In this document: positions 49,201 to 58,307 of the stretch, piece after piece
Layout of the letters: every line of letters starts with the position of its first letter
How positions within the stretch are numbered: the first letter of the stretch is position 1
Assembly (NCBI RefSeq): GCF_000014965.1
Contig: NC_008554.1
Span: forward strand, 2,654,001 to 2,718,000
Reading direction: 5' to 3'
DNA: 64,000 nt
Source: Syntrophobacter fumaroxidans MPOB
GTDB taxonomy: Bacteria; Desulfobacterota; Syntrophobacteria; Syntrophobacterales; Syntrophobacteraceae
Translations under genes and position numbers: made by a program
The notes under the pieces: generated by a model
What the model was told of the DNA's origin: nothing
The model's input: the letters and a program-made list of their open reading frames with translations, nothing else
Databases searched by the model: none

Positions 49201-50171
49201 TGCTCAACACAGTTCAAGAAAAAAGAGGAATATGCCGGCACCTCACCCTCCAACCCGCCGGTCTCGAGCACTTTCACGACATTTGCATAGTCTTCTTCCC
49301 GGAGGACTCCCACGGGAACATCGAGGCCGGGGGGAAGGATGACGTCTTTCATGCGCTCGAGCATCCACTTCTGGTGGCAACGGTTGGTTGCCACGTTCGC
49401 CTCATCGACGTACTTCATCACGATGTCCAACGCTTCTTCAGGGCGCCTGAAGGCATAGGCCCACCCTTCCAGCGAAGCCGTCACGAACCGGCGGCATTTC
49501 TCCGGATCTTTTTTGCAGGTATCTTCCAGGGCATACAGGCCGTCTTCGGGCAGATTCACGCAATGATCGGAAAAGAAGAACGTCGTGAGCTCGTCTTCGT
49601 TGACTCCGGAATTGAGCACGGTATGGTACTCGTTGTACCACATCGCCGACGCCACATCCACCGCCCCCCGGAGGAAGAGGTTCATGGTCGGCCCCTGCTC
49701 GATTTCCTTGACGTTCAGATCGTACTTCATAAAGAAAGCCTTCGGCAGAACCTGGAAATCCGCCCCCCACAAACCCACTCTGCGGCCGTCCATGTCCTTG
49801 GGCGACTCGATTCCACTGGATTTTTTCGCGATAAGCATTTGAGTGGAACGCTGGATGATCTGCGCGATGTTGATCAACCGCAACCCGCGTACTCGTTCTC
49901 GAATGGCGCAGGACAGAAAACTGCCGGCAAAATCCGCGCGCCCCCGGCGCAGGTATTCCATGGGGGACCGGTCCGGACCGCCGCGGAGGATCTCGATGTC
50001 GATGCCGTGCTTCCTGTAGAATCCCTTTTCGCAGGCCACATAGTACCCGGCAAACTGCGACTGGGGCAGCCAGTGCGGGAGGTAGGACACTCTCCGGGAC
50101 GACTCCTGGGCAAGCGAGTCGGTGGCCCAAAGGAGCAAGAGCGCGGTGAAAATACTCCAGAATTTCCTCAT
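49197..50171 (-). CDS. NMT1/SsuA-like periplasmic substrate-binding protein
   Basis: 324 residues. A signal peptide (MRKFWSIFTALLLLWATDSLA) is followed by a type II periplasmic binding fold: VSYLPHWLPQSQFAGYYVAC, GFYRKHGIDIEIL, RGRADFAGSFLSC, IAKKSSGIESPKDMDGRRVG and ASAMWYNEYH. This matches proteins of the THI5/NMT1 group that bind thiamine precursors, sulfonates or nitrate. No permease or ATPase follows; instead its stop overlaps the PP2C sensor gene, so it may deliver a ligand signal to that sensor rather than to a transporter. ATG 50171 marks the signal peptide start. Confidence 0.87.
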   Translation of the reverse strand: MRKFWSIFTALLLLWATDSLAQESSRRVSYLPHWLPQSQFAGYYVACEKGFYRKHGIDIEILRGGPDRSPMEYLRRGRADFAGSFLSCAIRERVRGLRLINIAQIIQRSTQMLIAKKSSGIESPKDMDGRRVGLWGADFQVLPKAFFMKYDLNVKEIEQGPTMNLFLRGAVDVASAMWYNEYHTVLNSGVNEDELTTFFFSDHCVNLPEDGLYALEDTCKKDPEKCRRFVTASLEGWAYAFRRPEEALDIVMKYVDEANVATNRCHQKWMLERMKDVILPPGLDVPVGVLREEDYANVVKVLETGGLEGEVPAYSSFFLNCVEQ

Positions 50172-50757
50172 AAGCCGTCCCTGTCCCACCCCGGGAGCGA
50201 ACACCCGAGCGCCGCTGCCCGCCCGGTTGCCTGAACGCGCGGCGTCCCCACCCCGCCGCCATACCCGTGCAGACCCGCGATACAGCGCCGCAACCTGCTT
50301 TATCCCACATTGCGGGCACACTACAACATTAAACTTTACATGACAATCATCCGATCTAGAGTTGAGCGGAATTTGTGCGTTGGAAGTGAACGGCCGCTGC
50401 GCAGCAAACGTTTTCCACATTCGGGCTCAGGGCCAGTAAACAATTGCAGCCTGACGCGTTTCATTGTATGCATGATCCCAGTTTCAATCTCTCGCCCCCA
50501 CCCCGCATCTGCCGATTTCCCGACGGAAGAAACCGGGTGAACGGGAGGATGAGGCAGATTTTTCACAACACTTTGAAGTCATTGGGGAAAATCGCTGTGG
50601 ACTTGCGAAAGGAAATGGAAACCAGGACCAGGGAATCCGCCACAGGCATGCCGGGTTCGGGGCTGGGCGTGATGCCTCTTCCATGGTTTCTGCCGAGTCG
50701 AGGAAGCGTCCCGAGGCACTGAAAAGGGGGCCTGCTCGGTTTCGCGAGGTTGATGGA
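50172..50757. other. Divergent intergenic region between the binding-protein gene and the response-regulator gene
   Basis: 586 bases. A possible minus-strand promoter lies at 50318-50346. The GC falls in 50320-50480. Short frames in it (including a plus-strand one ending near 50722) have no recognisable motif and are not called. Confidence 0.45.
50318..50346 (-). promoter_or_regulatory. Possible promoter of the binding-protein/PP2C operon
   Basis: On the minus strand TTGTCA and TAGTGT are separated by 17 bases in an AT-rich pocket, 147 bases before the binding-protein start. The -10 is weak. Confidence 0.3.
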
Positions 50758-51150
50758 ATGAAGAAAATCCTATTGGTCGAGGACAACGAAGACAACCGGG
50801 AACTGGTGTGCGCTCTGATTGGAGATGCCTTCGATGTCGAGAGCTGTACGGACGCGGTTGAAGCTCTGGCTCTGCTCGACAATCCGCAAACGCATCTGCC
50901 GGACTTGATGCTCGTGGACATTTCGCTGCCGGGGATGGACGGCATCCAGTTCCTCTTCCGGATCCGCTCGGACCCCCGGCTGGCGGGTATTCCGGCGATC
51001 GCTCTGACGGCTCATGCCATGAAAGACGACAAGGAACGGTTCATCGGATCGGGTTTCGACGGCTATTTCAGCAAGCCCATTGTGGACGAGATGCTGCTCA
51101 TCGAAACCATCAACACCGTAATCGAGTCGAGAGGCAGGGGGCGGGAATGA
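50758..51150 (+). CDS. Single-domain response regulator
   Basis: 130 residues, a lone receiver domain. The acidic pair is in LLVEDNEDN, the phospho-acceptor Asp54 in LMLVDISLPGMDG, Thr/Ser in IALTAHA and Lys in YFSKPI. There is no output domain, so it works as a phosphate shuttle or by protein-protein contact, like CheY or Spo0F. ATG 50758 begins the domain. Its stop overlaps the start of the hybrid kinase by 4 bases (ATGA), so it is presumably a partner of that kinase. Confidence 0.93.
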   Translation: MKKILLVEDNEDNRELVCALIGDAFDVESCTDAVEALALLDNPQTHLPDLMLVDISLPGMDGIQFLFRIRSDPRLAGIPAIALTAHAMKDDKERFIGSGFDGYFSKPIVDEMLLIETINTVIESRGRGRE

Positions 51151-53618
51151 AATCTCACAAGTTCAAGATGTACCGCGTTGCCCTGATGTTTTTGACCATC
51201 GTCCTGCTGCTGTCGGCCCTGGCGATCATACCCCAGATCGTTACCGTGAGGGGGGAAATCCTCATGGGAATCAACGTGGGCGTGGCGCTGCTCGGGCTGG
51301 TCGGCGGCCTCTTTTTCATCCGCCGGATGAATCATCGGCTGGTGCTCATGGCCGATGCCGCCAGGTCCATTGAAGAAGGGGACTATTCGGCGCGCACCGA
51401 GGTCACCGGGGAGGATGCCATCGGGATGCTCGCCAGGACGATCAATTCCATGGCGGAGAGGATCCAGTCGGCCTTCCGGGAGCTCGAACATCGACAGAAC
51501 GATCTCGTTGAGAGCCGCAAGCTCCTGTCGGAACAGAACGCGAAACTCGAACAGGAGTTCGAGAGGCAGGCGGCTTTCGGTGAATACCTGGTCGCCCTGA
51601 ACGCCGTGGACATCAACGCCATCGCCGAGAAGACCCTGGAATACCTGCTGCGGGAAACGGAAATGCATTTCGGGATTTTCTACCTGCGCGAAAGGGGCTC
51701 CGGAAAGCTGCAGCGGGTGGCGGAGCGCGGAATCGATTCTCAGGCCCTGGCCGCCCTCACGAGGACAGAGGATGGATTTCCGGCTCAAGTGGTGTCCGAG
51801 CGCAAGTGGCTGACCATCAAGGATATCGATGAACAGGCCCTGCCCGAAGTGAACCTCGGATTCACCAGAGCCCGACTGCGGAGCGTGTTGGGGGTGCCCG
51901 TCCTGTTTCAACAGAAAATCCTGGGGGTCCTGATCCTGTCGGCAATGCACAAGCTTGACGATACGGTGAGGAGAATCGTGGAAAGCACGGTCGGCACGCT
52001 CGGCAGTGCCCTCAACAACGCCATGACTTACAAGACCGTGCAGCAGCAGGCCCTGCAACTGGAGCAGGCAAACATGGAGCTGCTCGAAGCCGATCACCTG
52101 CGGAGCGAATTCGTGGCGAACATGAGCCACGAGCTGAGGACACCGCTCAACTCCATCATCGGCTTTTCGGGACTCCTGATGAAAAACCGGGGGGGCAATC
52201 TCGTCGCCACGGATCTGAGCTATGCCGAGAAAATCAATCGCAACGGAAAGCATCTTCTGAACCTGATCAACGATATCCTGGACCTCTCGAAGATCGAGGC
52301 CGGCCGGATGGAGCTCCAAATCGGGCCCACGCGAATCGACGTCCTCACCAAGGAAGTGGTGGACATGCTGCGGCCCCAGGCCGACGAACGAAATCTCTCC
52401 CTGACCTTCGAAACGGCGGGCGAGATCCCGATGTTCGAGACGGATGGCGAGAAGCTCAAACGCGTCCTGATCAACCTGTTGGGAAACGCCATCAAGTTCA
52501 CGCACAAAGGCGGGGTCAAGGTGCGGTTGATCTCGCAGAGCGGGCATCGGCTGAACATCGAAGTGAACGATTCCGGCATCGGCATTCCCCAGGACAAGCT
52601 GGAAACCATCTTCCAGCCCTTCCGGCAGGTCGACAGCAGCACCAGCCGCGAATACGGCGGAACGGGGCTGGGCCTGACGATCACGCGATCTATCGTGGAA
52701 ATGCTCCGTGGGGAAATATCGGTGAGCAGCAAACCCGGAGAGGGCAGCACGTTCACCGTGAGTCTTCCCCTCGGCGGCGACGCCGCAAGGCAACCGGCGC
52801 CGGCGGTTGAAGAACCGGCCGCACCCGTTGAGCCGCAGGAATTGGGGCCCGTTCCCCCCACTCTGCAATGGCCGGAAAGCCAGGCGCCCATCAAGGGAGC
52901 GCGCGTCCTGGTCGTCGATGACGATCCGGATTCCCGGGAACTGCTCATGAACAACATCGAAGGCATGGGAGCCAAAGTGATTCCCTGCGAGGACGGTGAG
53001 AAGGCGCTCCAGATGGCCCTGGAATGCAAGCCGGACCTCATCACCCTGGATCTCATGATGCCCGGAATGGACGGATGGGAAGTGTTGAGCCGCCTGCGCG
53101 ACAACCCCGAAACCCGTCACATTCCGGTGGTGATCATCAGCATCGTCGCCAACCGGCGCCAGGCGATGGTGCTCGGCGCGGTCGACGCCCTCACCAAACC
53201 GATCTCGAGCAACCAGCTCCAGGCGCTCCTGCAGCATTACGTCCGCCGGCAGTCGGTGAGCAAGGTCCTGGTGGTCGACGACGACGAGGATGCCAGGCAG
53301 CTGCTCGCTTCTCACCTGGAAAACAAGGTGGGAGAGCTTCGCACGGCCGTGAACGGCCGCGAAGCGCTGCAGGTGCTCGAAGAGTTCACTCCGGACCTGA
53401 TTTTCCTCGACCTCAACATGCCCCAGATGGACGGTTTCACGTTTCTGCGCGTGTTGAGGGCCGATAAGCACCTGTGGCGGCTGCCGGTGGTGGTGGTGAC
53501 GGCCAAGCAGATGACCGCCGCGGAACGCCGCGAACTTGAACGGAGGGTCGTCGGATTCATCCAGAAAGGCGATTCTCTGGAAACACAATTGCAAGAGGTA
53601 CTTCACTATGTCGGATAG
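51147..53618 (+). CDS. Hybrid histidine kinase (HAMP-GAF-HisKA-HATPase-REC-REC)
   Basis: 823 residues. Two N-terminal membrane helices with a very short loop between, HAMP (RRMNHRLVLMADAARSIEEG), GAF (about 150-305), HisKA with His328 in NMSHELRTPLNSI, HATPase_c (NLLGNAIKFTHKGG, DSGIGIPQDKL, GGTGLGLTI), then two receivers with Asp635 (TLDLMMPGMDG) and Asp755 (FLDLNMPQMDG). A Pro/Ala/Glu-rich linker separates the kinase from the receivers. It is coupled to the receiver gene before it and overlaps the GGDEF-EAL gene after it by 11 bases, which suggests a phosphorelay ending in cyclic di-GMP control. Confidence 0.95.
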   Translation: MKSHKFKMYRVALMFLTIVLLLSALAIIPQIVTVRGEILMGINVGVALLGLVGGLFFIRRMNHRLVLMADAARSIEEGDYSARTEVTGEDAIGMLARTINSMAERIQSAFRELEHRQNDLVESRKLLSEQNAKLEQEFERQAAFGEYLVALNAVDINAIAEKTLEYLLRETEMHFGIFYLRERGSGKLQRVAERGIDSQALAALTRTEDGFPAQVVSERKWLTIKDIDEQALPEVNLGFTRARLRSVLGVPVLFQQKILGVLILSAMHKLDDTVRRIVESTVGTLGSALNNAMTYKTVQQQALQLEQANMELLEADHLRSEFVANMSHELRTPLNSIIGFSGLLMKNRGGNLVATDLSYAEKINRNGKHLLNLINDILDLSKIEAGRMELQIGPTRIDVLTKEVVDMLRPQADERNLSLTFETAGEIPMFETDGEKLKRVLINLLGNAIKFTHKGGVKVRLISQSGHRLNIEVNDSGIGIPQDKLETIFQPFRQVDSSTSREYGGTGLGLTITRSIVEMLRGEISVSSKPGEGSTFTVSLPLGGDAARQPAPAVEEPAAPVEPQELGPVPPTLQWPESQAPIKGARVLVVDDDPDSRELLMNNIEGMGAKVIPCEDGEKALQMALECKPDLITLDLMMPGMDGWEVLSRLRDNPETRHIPVVIISIVANRRQAMVLGAVDALTKPISSNQLQALLQHYVRRQSVSKVLVVDDDEDARQLLASHLENKVGELRTAVNGREALQVLEEFTPDLIFLDLNMPQMDGFTFLRVLRADKHLWRLPVVVVTAKQMTAAERRELERRVVGFIQKGDSLETQLQEVLHYVG

Positions 53619-56142
53619 GGTCCTCCCATATTTGCCCGACGATATCTCCAATAAGCAGATCCCCATCCTCGTGGTGGACGACCTTCGGGACAACCTCGAT
53701 CTCATGGAAGCCCTGCTGGTCAGCGAAGGATTCGAAGTCGTTCATTTGATCCCCTCGGGCCAGGAGGCGCTGGAGTTCCTGGAAACGCACCGCGACATCG
53801 GCGTCATACTGATGGACATGATGATGCCCGGGATCGACGGTCATGAAATGTGCCGGCGAATCACCACCCACGAATCGACCCGCCACATACCGGTCATCAT
53901 CGTGACGGGAGGGGCGTTGCGGCACAACGAAGCCGTGCAGAAAAGCTTCGCCGCGGGAGCCGTCGATTTCGTCACCAAGCCCATCAACGAAGTCGAATTG
54001 TTCATGCGCATCCACTCCGCGCTGGCCCTTTACAGGGAACGCGTGATTCGCCACCACAAAACCCGCGAGCTGCGGGAGAGCGAAGAAAAATTCCGGGTCA
54101 CCTTCGACCAGGCACCGGTCGGCATCGCCCATGTCAATGCGGACGGCCGTCTTCTGCTCATCAACCGGCGCCTGTGCGAAATGCTCGGGTTCCAGGAACG
54201 GGAGCTGATCGAGTCCTCCTTCCCGGACCTCTGCGTACCCGAGAACAGGGACGTTCACGAACGCGAGCTGAAAAAGTCCGTCGAACAAGGACTCGAATAT
54301 CACGGCTTCGAAATTCCCCTGGTCCATAAGGACGGCAGGATCATCTGGACCAAGCTCACCCTTTCTCCCATGAAAGACGCGGCGGGCGTCCCCAAGTACT
54401 TCATACACATTGTGGAAGACATCACCGAGCGCAAGAATTTCGAGGACAATCTCCGCCTGTCCGCCACCGTGTTCGAGGGGAGCACGGAAGCCATCATCAT
54501 AACCGACGCCCGGGCCAACATACTCAGGGTCAACAGCGCCTTCACGGCCATGACCGGGTATGCCGATCACGAAGTGGTGGGGAAGAACCCACGCCTCCTG
54601 AAATCCGGAAATCACCACGAGGAATTCTACCGCGCCATGTGGGCCACGCTGAGCAGCACCGGGCAGTGGCAGGGCGAGATCTGGAACCGTCGGAAAAACG
54701 GCGATATTTTCCCCGCCTGGCTGACCCTGTGCGCCGTGCGCAACAGCGAGGACAAGATCACCAATTACGTGGGAATCTCCAGGGACATCACGCTGCGCAA
54801 GGAAGCCGAAGAGCGCCTCAGCTACCAGGCAAGCCATGATGCCCTCACCGGGCTGCCCAACCGGGCGCGGTTTCACGACCGCCTGACCCACGCCCTGGCG
54901 CGAGCCGGCCGCGACCGGCACGAATTCGCCATCCTGTTCCTCGACCTGGACCGTTTCAAAGTCATCAACGACACACTGGGGCACACCGTGGGCGACTTTC
55001 TCCTGCAGGGGGTCACCAAGCGGCTGCTCGGAGGCACCCGGGAATCGGACACCCTTGCCCGGTGGGGCGGCGACGAGTTCATCATCCTCCTGGAGAGCAT
55101 CCGCGGAGCCGAGGATGCGGCCGTGGCCGCGCGAAGAATCCTCGACGTCCTGGCCGAACCTTTCAGCGTCCAGGGCCACGAAGTGTTCGTCAGCGGCAGC
55201 ATCGGGATCAGCGTCTACCCAAGGGACGGCGAGGACGTCCAGGCCCTGCTCCGATGCGCCGACATCGCGATGTACAGGGCCAAGGACAGCGGCAAGAACG
55301 ACTACCAGTTCTACGAATCCACCATGAGCACGGGCGGGCTCGAACGGTTGAAACTCGAAGGCGACTTGCGCTACGCCTTGAAACGCAACGAATTCGTGCT
55401 CCATTACCAGCCCAGGGTCAACATCAACACCGGCCTGATCGTGGGCGCCGAAGCGTTGATCCGCTGGGATCTTCCCGATCGAGGCCTGCTGTGGCCCCTG
55501 GATTTCATCCCCCTGGCGGAAGAAAGCGGCTTCATCATCCCCATCGGGGAGTGGGTCCTGAGAACAGCGTGCCTGCAGTGTAGGAAATGGCAGGACGCCG
55601 GGGTTCCGCACCCCCGGGTCTCCGTGAATCTGTCCACTCACCAGTTCAAGAAAGACAACCTCACCTCGACGGTGGATCGAATTCTCAAGGAAACGGGGCT
55701 GAGCCCCGGGCTGCTCGAGCTCGAGATCACGGAAAGCGCCATGATGGAAAACCTCGAAAAGGCCGTCGCGACCCTCCAGGGCCTTGCGGAACTCGGCGTC
55801 AACGTGGCCATCGACGACTTCGGCACCGGGTATTCGTCCCTCGGTTATCTCAAACGGTTCCCCATAGGGGCTCTCAAGATCGACCAGTCGTTTGTCCGGC
55901 ACATTCCTTCCAATATTGACGATACGGCCATCGCCATGTCGATCATCTCCCTGGGAAAGACCCTGAACCTGAAGGTGGTGGCGGAAGGAGTCGAGACCCA
56001 GGAGCAACTGACGGTCCTTCGGAACTACCAGTGCGACGAAGCCCAGGGCTACCTGTTCAGTCAGCCGGTAGATGCCGACCGCATGACCGAATTCCTCGTG
56101 AACCCGTCCGGGTTGAACCTGTCCGATCTTTTCGAGCAATGA
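53608..56142 (+). CDS. REC-PAS-PAS-GGDEF-EAL cyclic di-GMP signalling protein
   Basis: 844 residues. Receiver with Asp70 (ILMDMMMPGIDG), two PAS domains (about 150-275 and 275-405, each ending in a PAC-like tail), a GGDEF domain with an intact GGDEF at 487-491 (RWGGDEFIILLES), and an EAL domain with EAL at 615-617 (GAEALIRWDLPDRG), plus DDFGTGYSSLGYLKRFP and LKIDQSF. All key catalytic residues for both cyclase and phosphodiesterase seem present, so it could make or break cyclic di-GMP. The start is ATG 53608, overlapping the kinase gene. Confidence 0.95.
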   Translation: MSDRVLPYLPDDISNKQIPILVVDDLRDNLDLMEALLVSEGFEVVHLIPSGQEALEFLETHRDIGVILMDMMMPGIDGHEMCRRITTHESTRHIPVIIVTGGALRHNEAVQKSFAAGAVDFVTKPINEVELFMRIHSALALYRERVIRHHKTRELRESEEKFRVTFDQAPVGIAHVNADGRLLLINRRLCEMLGFQERELIESSFPDLCVPENRDVHERELKKSVEQGLEYHGFEIPLVHKDGRIIWTKLTLSPMKDAAGVPKYFIHIVEDITERKNFEDNLRLSATVFEGSTEAIIITDARANILRVNSAFTAMTGYADHEVVGKNPRLLKSGNHHEEFYRAMWATLSSTGQWQGEIWNRRKNGDIFPAWLTLCAVRNSEDKITNYVGISRDITLRKEAEERLSYQASHDALTGLPNRARFHDRLTHALARAGRDRHEFAILFLDLDRFKVINDTLGHTVGDFLLQGVTKRLLGGTRESDTLARWGGDEFIILLESIRGAEDAAVAARRILDVLAEPFSVQGHEVFVSGSIGISVYPRDGEDVQALLRCADIAMYRAKDSGKNDYQFYESTMSTGGLERLKLEGDLRYALKRNEFVLHYQPRVNINTGLIVGAEALIRWDLPDRGLLWPLDFIPLAEESGFIIPIGEWVLRTACLQCRKWQDAGVPHPRVSVNLSTHQFKKDNLTSTVDRILKETGLSPGLLELEITESAMMENLEKAVATLQGLAELGVNVAIDDFGTGYSSLGYLKRFPIGALKIDQSFVRHIPSNIDDTAIAMSIISLGKTLNLKVVAEGVETQEQLTVLRNYQCDEAQGYLFSQPVDADRMTEFLVNPSGLNLSDLFEQ

Positions 56143-56263
56143 CCGGGCGCCGGTCGAAGGCGTTTCCACCCGGCCCGGGCACTGCTTTCCTTCATGCGCG
56201 AACGATTGATGAGCCGCCCGGCGGTCGAAAGCATCCCGGCCCCGCCGGCACCGCCCGAGGACG

Positions 56264-57961
56264 ATGAATACAAAGGAAGAAACCGAAGACCGGCGTATCG
56301 CCCTCGTGTTTCCGCCCGCGATACACCCCACCGGCCCTCCGCTCGGCGCGGCCGCCCTCAAGGCATTCCTGCTCTCGCGCGATCCGTCGCGTTCCGTCAG
56401 GGTGTTCGACCTCAACCTCGCCCACTACGAACAGGCCTTGCGCTGGATGCGGGAAGGGCGGCTGAAGATGAGCCTCCGGAAGATGGACCACGCATCCTCC
56501 GCCGAGCGCGTGGCCGACACCTTCCGCTTTCTGCGGGGGGAAAAGGGGCTGGATGCGTTCGCGTCCCTGCCGGACTACGATGAGCACGCCGGATTTTTCA
56601 GCAGCTTCGAAACCGTGCTCAACGGCCTCTTCGACAGCTTCGCCCGGAAGCTCCTCGCCAGCCTGCGGGTCCCTCCCCTCGCCGACGAATATTTCCGCGA
56701 GCTGATCCGCCCGGTGAAACGGTTTCGTCCGCGGCTGGCGGGATTTTCCATCCTCTTCAGCCAGCAGGTGTACTTCGCCGCGATCCTCGCCCGGTACCTG
56801 AAGGAAGACGACGCGACGATCGTTTTCGGCGGGGCCACGCTCTCGGTCATGCCCCGCCCCGAGGTCCTGCTCGCCGACCGGACCGTGGTCCCCGTGGGCG
56901 AAACCCGCGCCGGCATCCCTTTCGGACGCTTCATCGACGGGCTCATCGTCGGCGAAGGAGAAACGGGCATCGACGCACTCGCCGGAGCGGGCGGCTGCGA
57001 CCCGGCGCATGTCCCCGGCCTGGTTTACTCCGATGCGGGACGGGTCCGGCGAAACGGTCCGCGCAGGATCGAGAAGCTCGAAGAGCTGCCCCTGCCCGAT
57101 TTCGATGACTGCAACCCGGCGGCGTACCTGTCCCCGATGCCCATCCTGCCGTATCTTTCGTCGCGGGGATGCTTCTGGAGAAGATGCGCGTTTTGCACGC
57201 ACCGGAAGACCTACCTGGCCTACCGCGAAGAGCCCCCCGAATACACCGTCTCGCGGCTTGCAGAGCTGAGCCGGCGGCACGGAGCGGTCCTGTTCAGCCT
57301 GGTGGACGAAATGATCCATCCGCATCGCTTCAGCCGTCTTGCCCGGAAAATCCTCGAAGCGGGGCTCGACATCCGTTACGCGGCCTACGCGAAACCGACG
57401 GCGCGCTTTGACGCGGCGCTGCTCGGGCGGCTGCATGCTTCCGGGGCCAGGGTTGTGATGTGGGGAGTGGAATCCGGAAACCAGAGGGTGCTCGACCTGA
57501 TGCGTAAGGGGACTCGCGCGGACCGCATGGGCCGGGTCCTGGAAGATGCCCGCCGCGCCGGCATCCGGAACCTGGTTTTCGTCATGTTCGGTTTCCCTTC
57601 GGAAACCCGGCAGGAACGGGAAGACACGATGCGTTTCCTGGAAGCGCACCGGGACAGCATCGATGCGTTGTCTAAGTCCCGCTTCATCCTGCTCGAAGGC
57701 GCCGACATGCTCGAAACCCCCGAGCGCTTTCACATCACCCGGGTACTGGATCGAACCGACCGCGATCCCGTATCCGTGGCGTTCGACTACGAAGTCTCCG
57801 ACGGCCCGACCCAGGCCGAAGCCCGGCGGTTCTACGAAGAACGGATGCCGTACTTGAACCGGTTCGGGCGCTCTCCGTTCTTTCCCCGGTACCGCGACCA
57901 CATGCTCGTGCACGCGGTGCTGCGCGATTCGCCGCGGGAATCCACACAGCACCATGAGTAA
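56264..57961 (+). CDS. B12-binding radical SAM protein with CX4CX2C cluster
   Basis: 565 residues. The N-terminal half is a cobalamin-binding-like domain (IALVFPPAIHPTGPPLGAAAL, RLAGFSILFSQQVYFAAILAR, IVFGGATLSVMP, GLIVGEGETGIDALAG). The radical-SAM motif is SSRGCFWRRCAFCTHRKTYL, a CX4CX2C rather than CX3CX2C spacing, followed by LFSLVDEMIHPHRFSRLARK and VVMWGVESGNQRVLDLMRKG. Such spacing occurs in some B12/radical-SAM enzymes of peptide maturation or methylation, but the substrate is not identifiable. It starts about 120 bases after the GGDEF-EAL gene and has no obvious functional partner. Confidence 0.82.
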   Translation: MNTKEETEDRRIALVFPPAIHPTGPPLGAAALKAFLLSRDPSRSVRVFDLNLAHYEQALRWMREGRLKMSLRKMDHASSAERVADTFRFLRGEKGLDAFASLPDYDEHAGFFSSFETVLNGLFDSFARKLLASLRVPPLADEYFRELIRPVKRFRPRLAGFSILFSQQVYFAAILARYLKEDDATIVFGGATLSVMPRPEVLLADRTVVPVGETRAGIPFGRFIDGLIVGEGETGIDALAGAGGCDPAHVPGLVYSDAGRVRRNGPRRIEKLEELPLPDFDDCNPAAYLSPMPILPYLSSRGCFWRRCAFCTHRKTYLAYREEPPEYTVSRLAELSRRHGAVLFSLVDEMIHPHRFSRLARKILEAGLDIRYAAYAKPTARFDAALLGRLHASGARVVMWGVESGNQRVLDLMRKGTRADRMGRVLEDARRAGIRNLVFVMFGFPSETRQEREDTMRFLEAHRDSIDALSKSRFILLEGADMLETPERFHITRVLDRTDRDPVSVAFDYEVSDGPTQAEARRFYEERMPYLNRFGRSPFFPRYRDHMLVHAVLRDSPRESTQHHE

Positions 57962-58307
57962 CTGTTAAAAGTGAAAAGTGTAGGTTTGACCCCGGGTTGG
58001 GGATATGGTAACCAAGAGTCTCCAAAGGTAAAATTCATAGTTATTTCGAAGTAAAGATTGAGCACCGGCTCTCAGGCTGCGGGCAGGGCGATACGCGCGC
58101 GCGGGCATCGGGTATATTTCGGGAGGCGCGCGCTTTTGCGGGAGTGCGGGTGAGCGGGTCGCCTTTCCCGTCAAATGATGTCGGCTTGACGGGGAAATCT
58201 TCGGAGGCTTGCTCAAATTCGGGCGAGAAGAAGAGAGTACGGGAGAACGTGGCAGGAAGACGGTTTCGATTCACTCAAACAGGATCCATCCGGAAAGGAA
58301 TCACATC
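57962..58307. other. Intergenic region with terminator-like hairpins
   Basis: 346 bases. It contains a GC hairpin followed by TTTT (58095-58147) and a second strong hairpin (58174-58207) with TTTCCCGTCAA/TTGACGGGGAAA arms. The left 100 bases are AT-richer. No gene is supported. Confidence 0.55.
58095..58147 (+). terminator. Probable terminator after the radical-SAM gene
   Basis: GCGCGCGC arms 33 bases apart, followed by TTTT. The distance from the stop codon is about 130 bases and the T-run is short, so the call is moderate. Confidence 0.5.

Noticed and set aside
50444-50722. 92-residue plus-strand frame before the response regulator
   Set aside because: No recognisable domain; the upstream half is low in codon bias and the start lacks a ribosome binding site.
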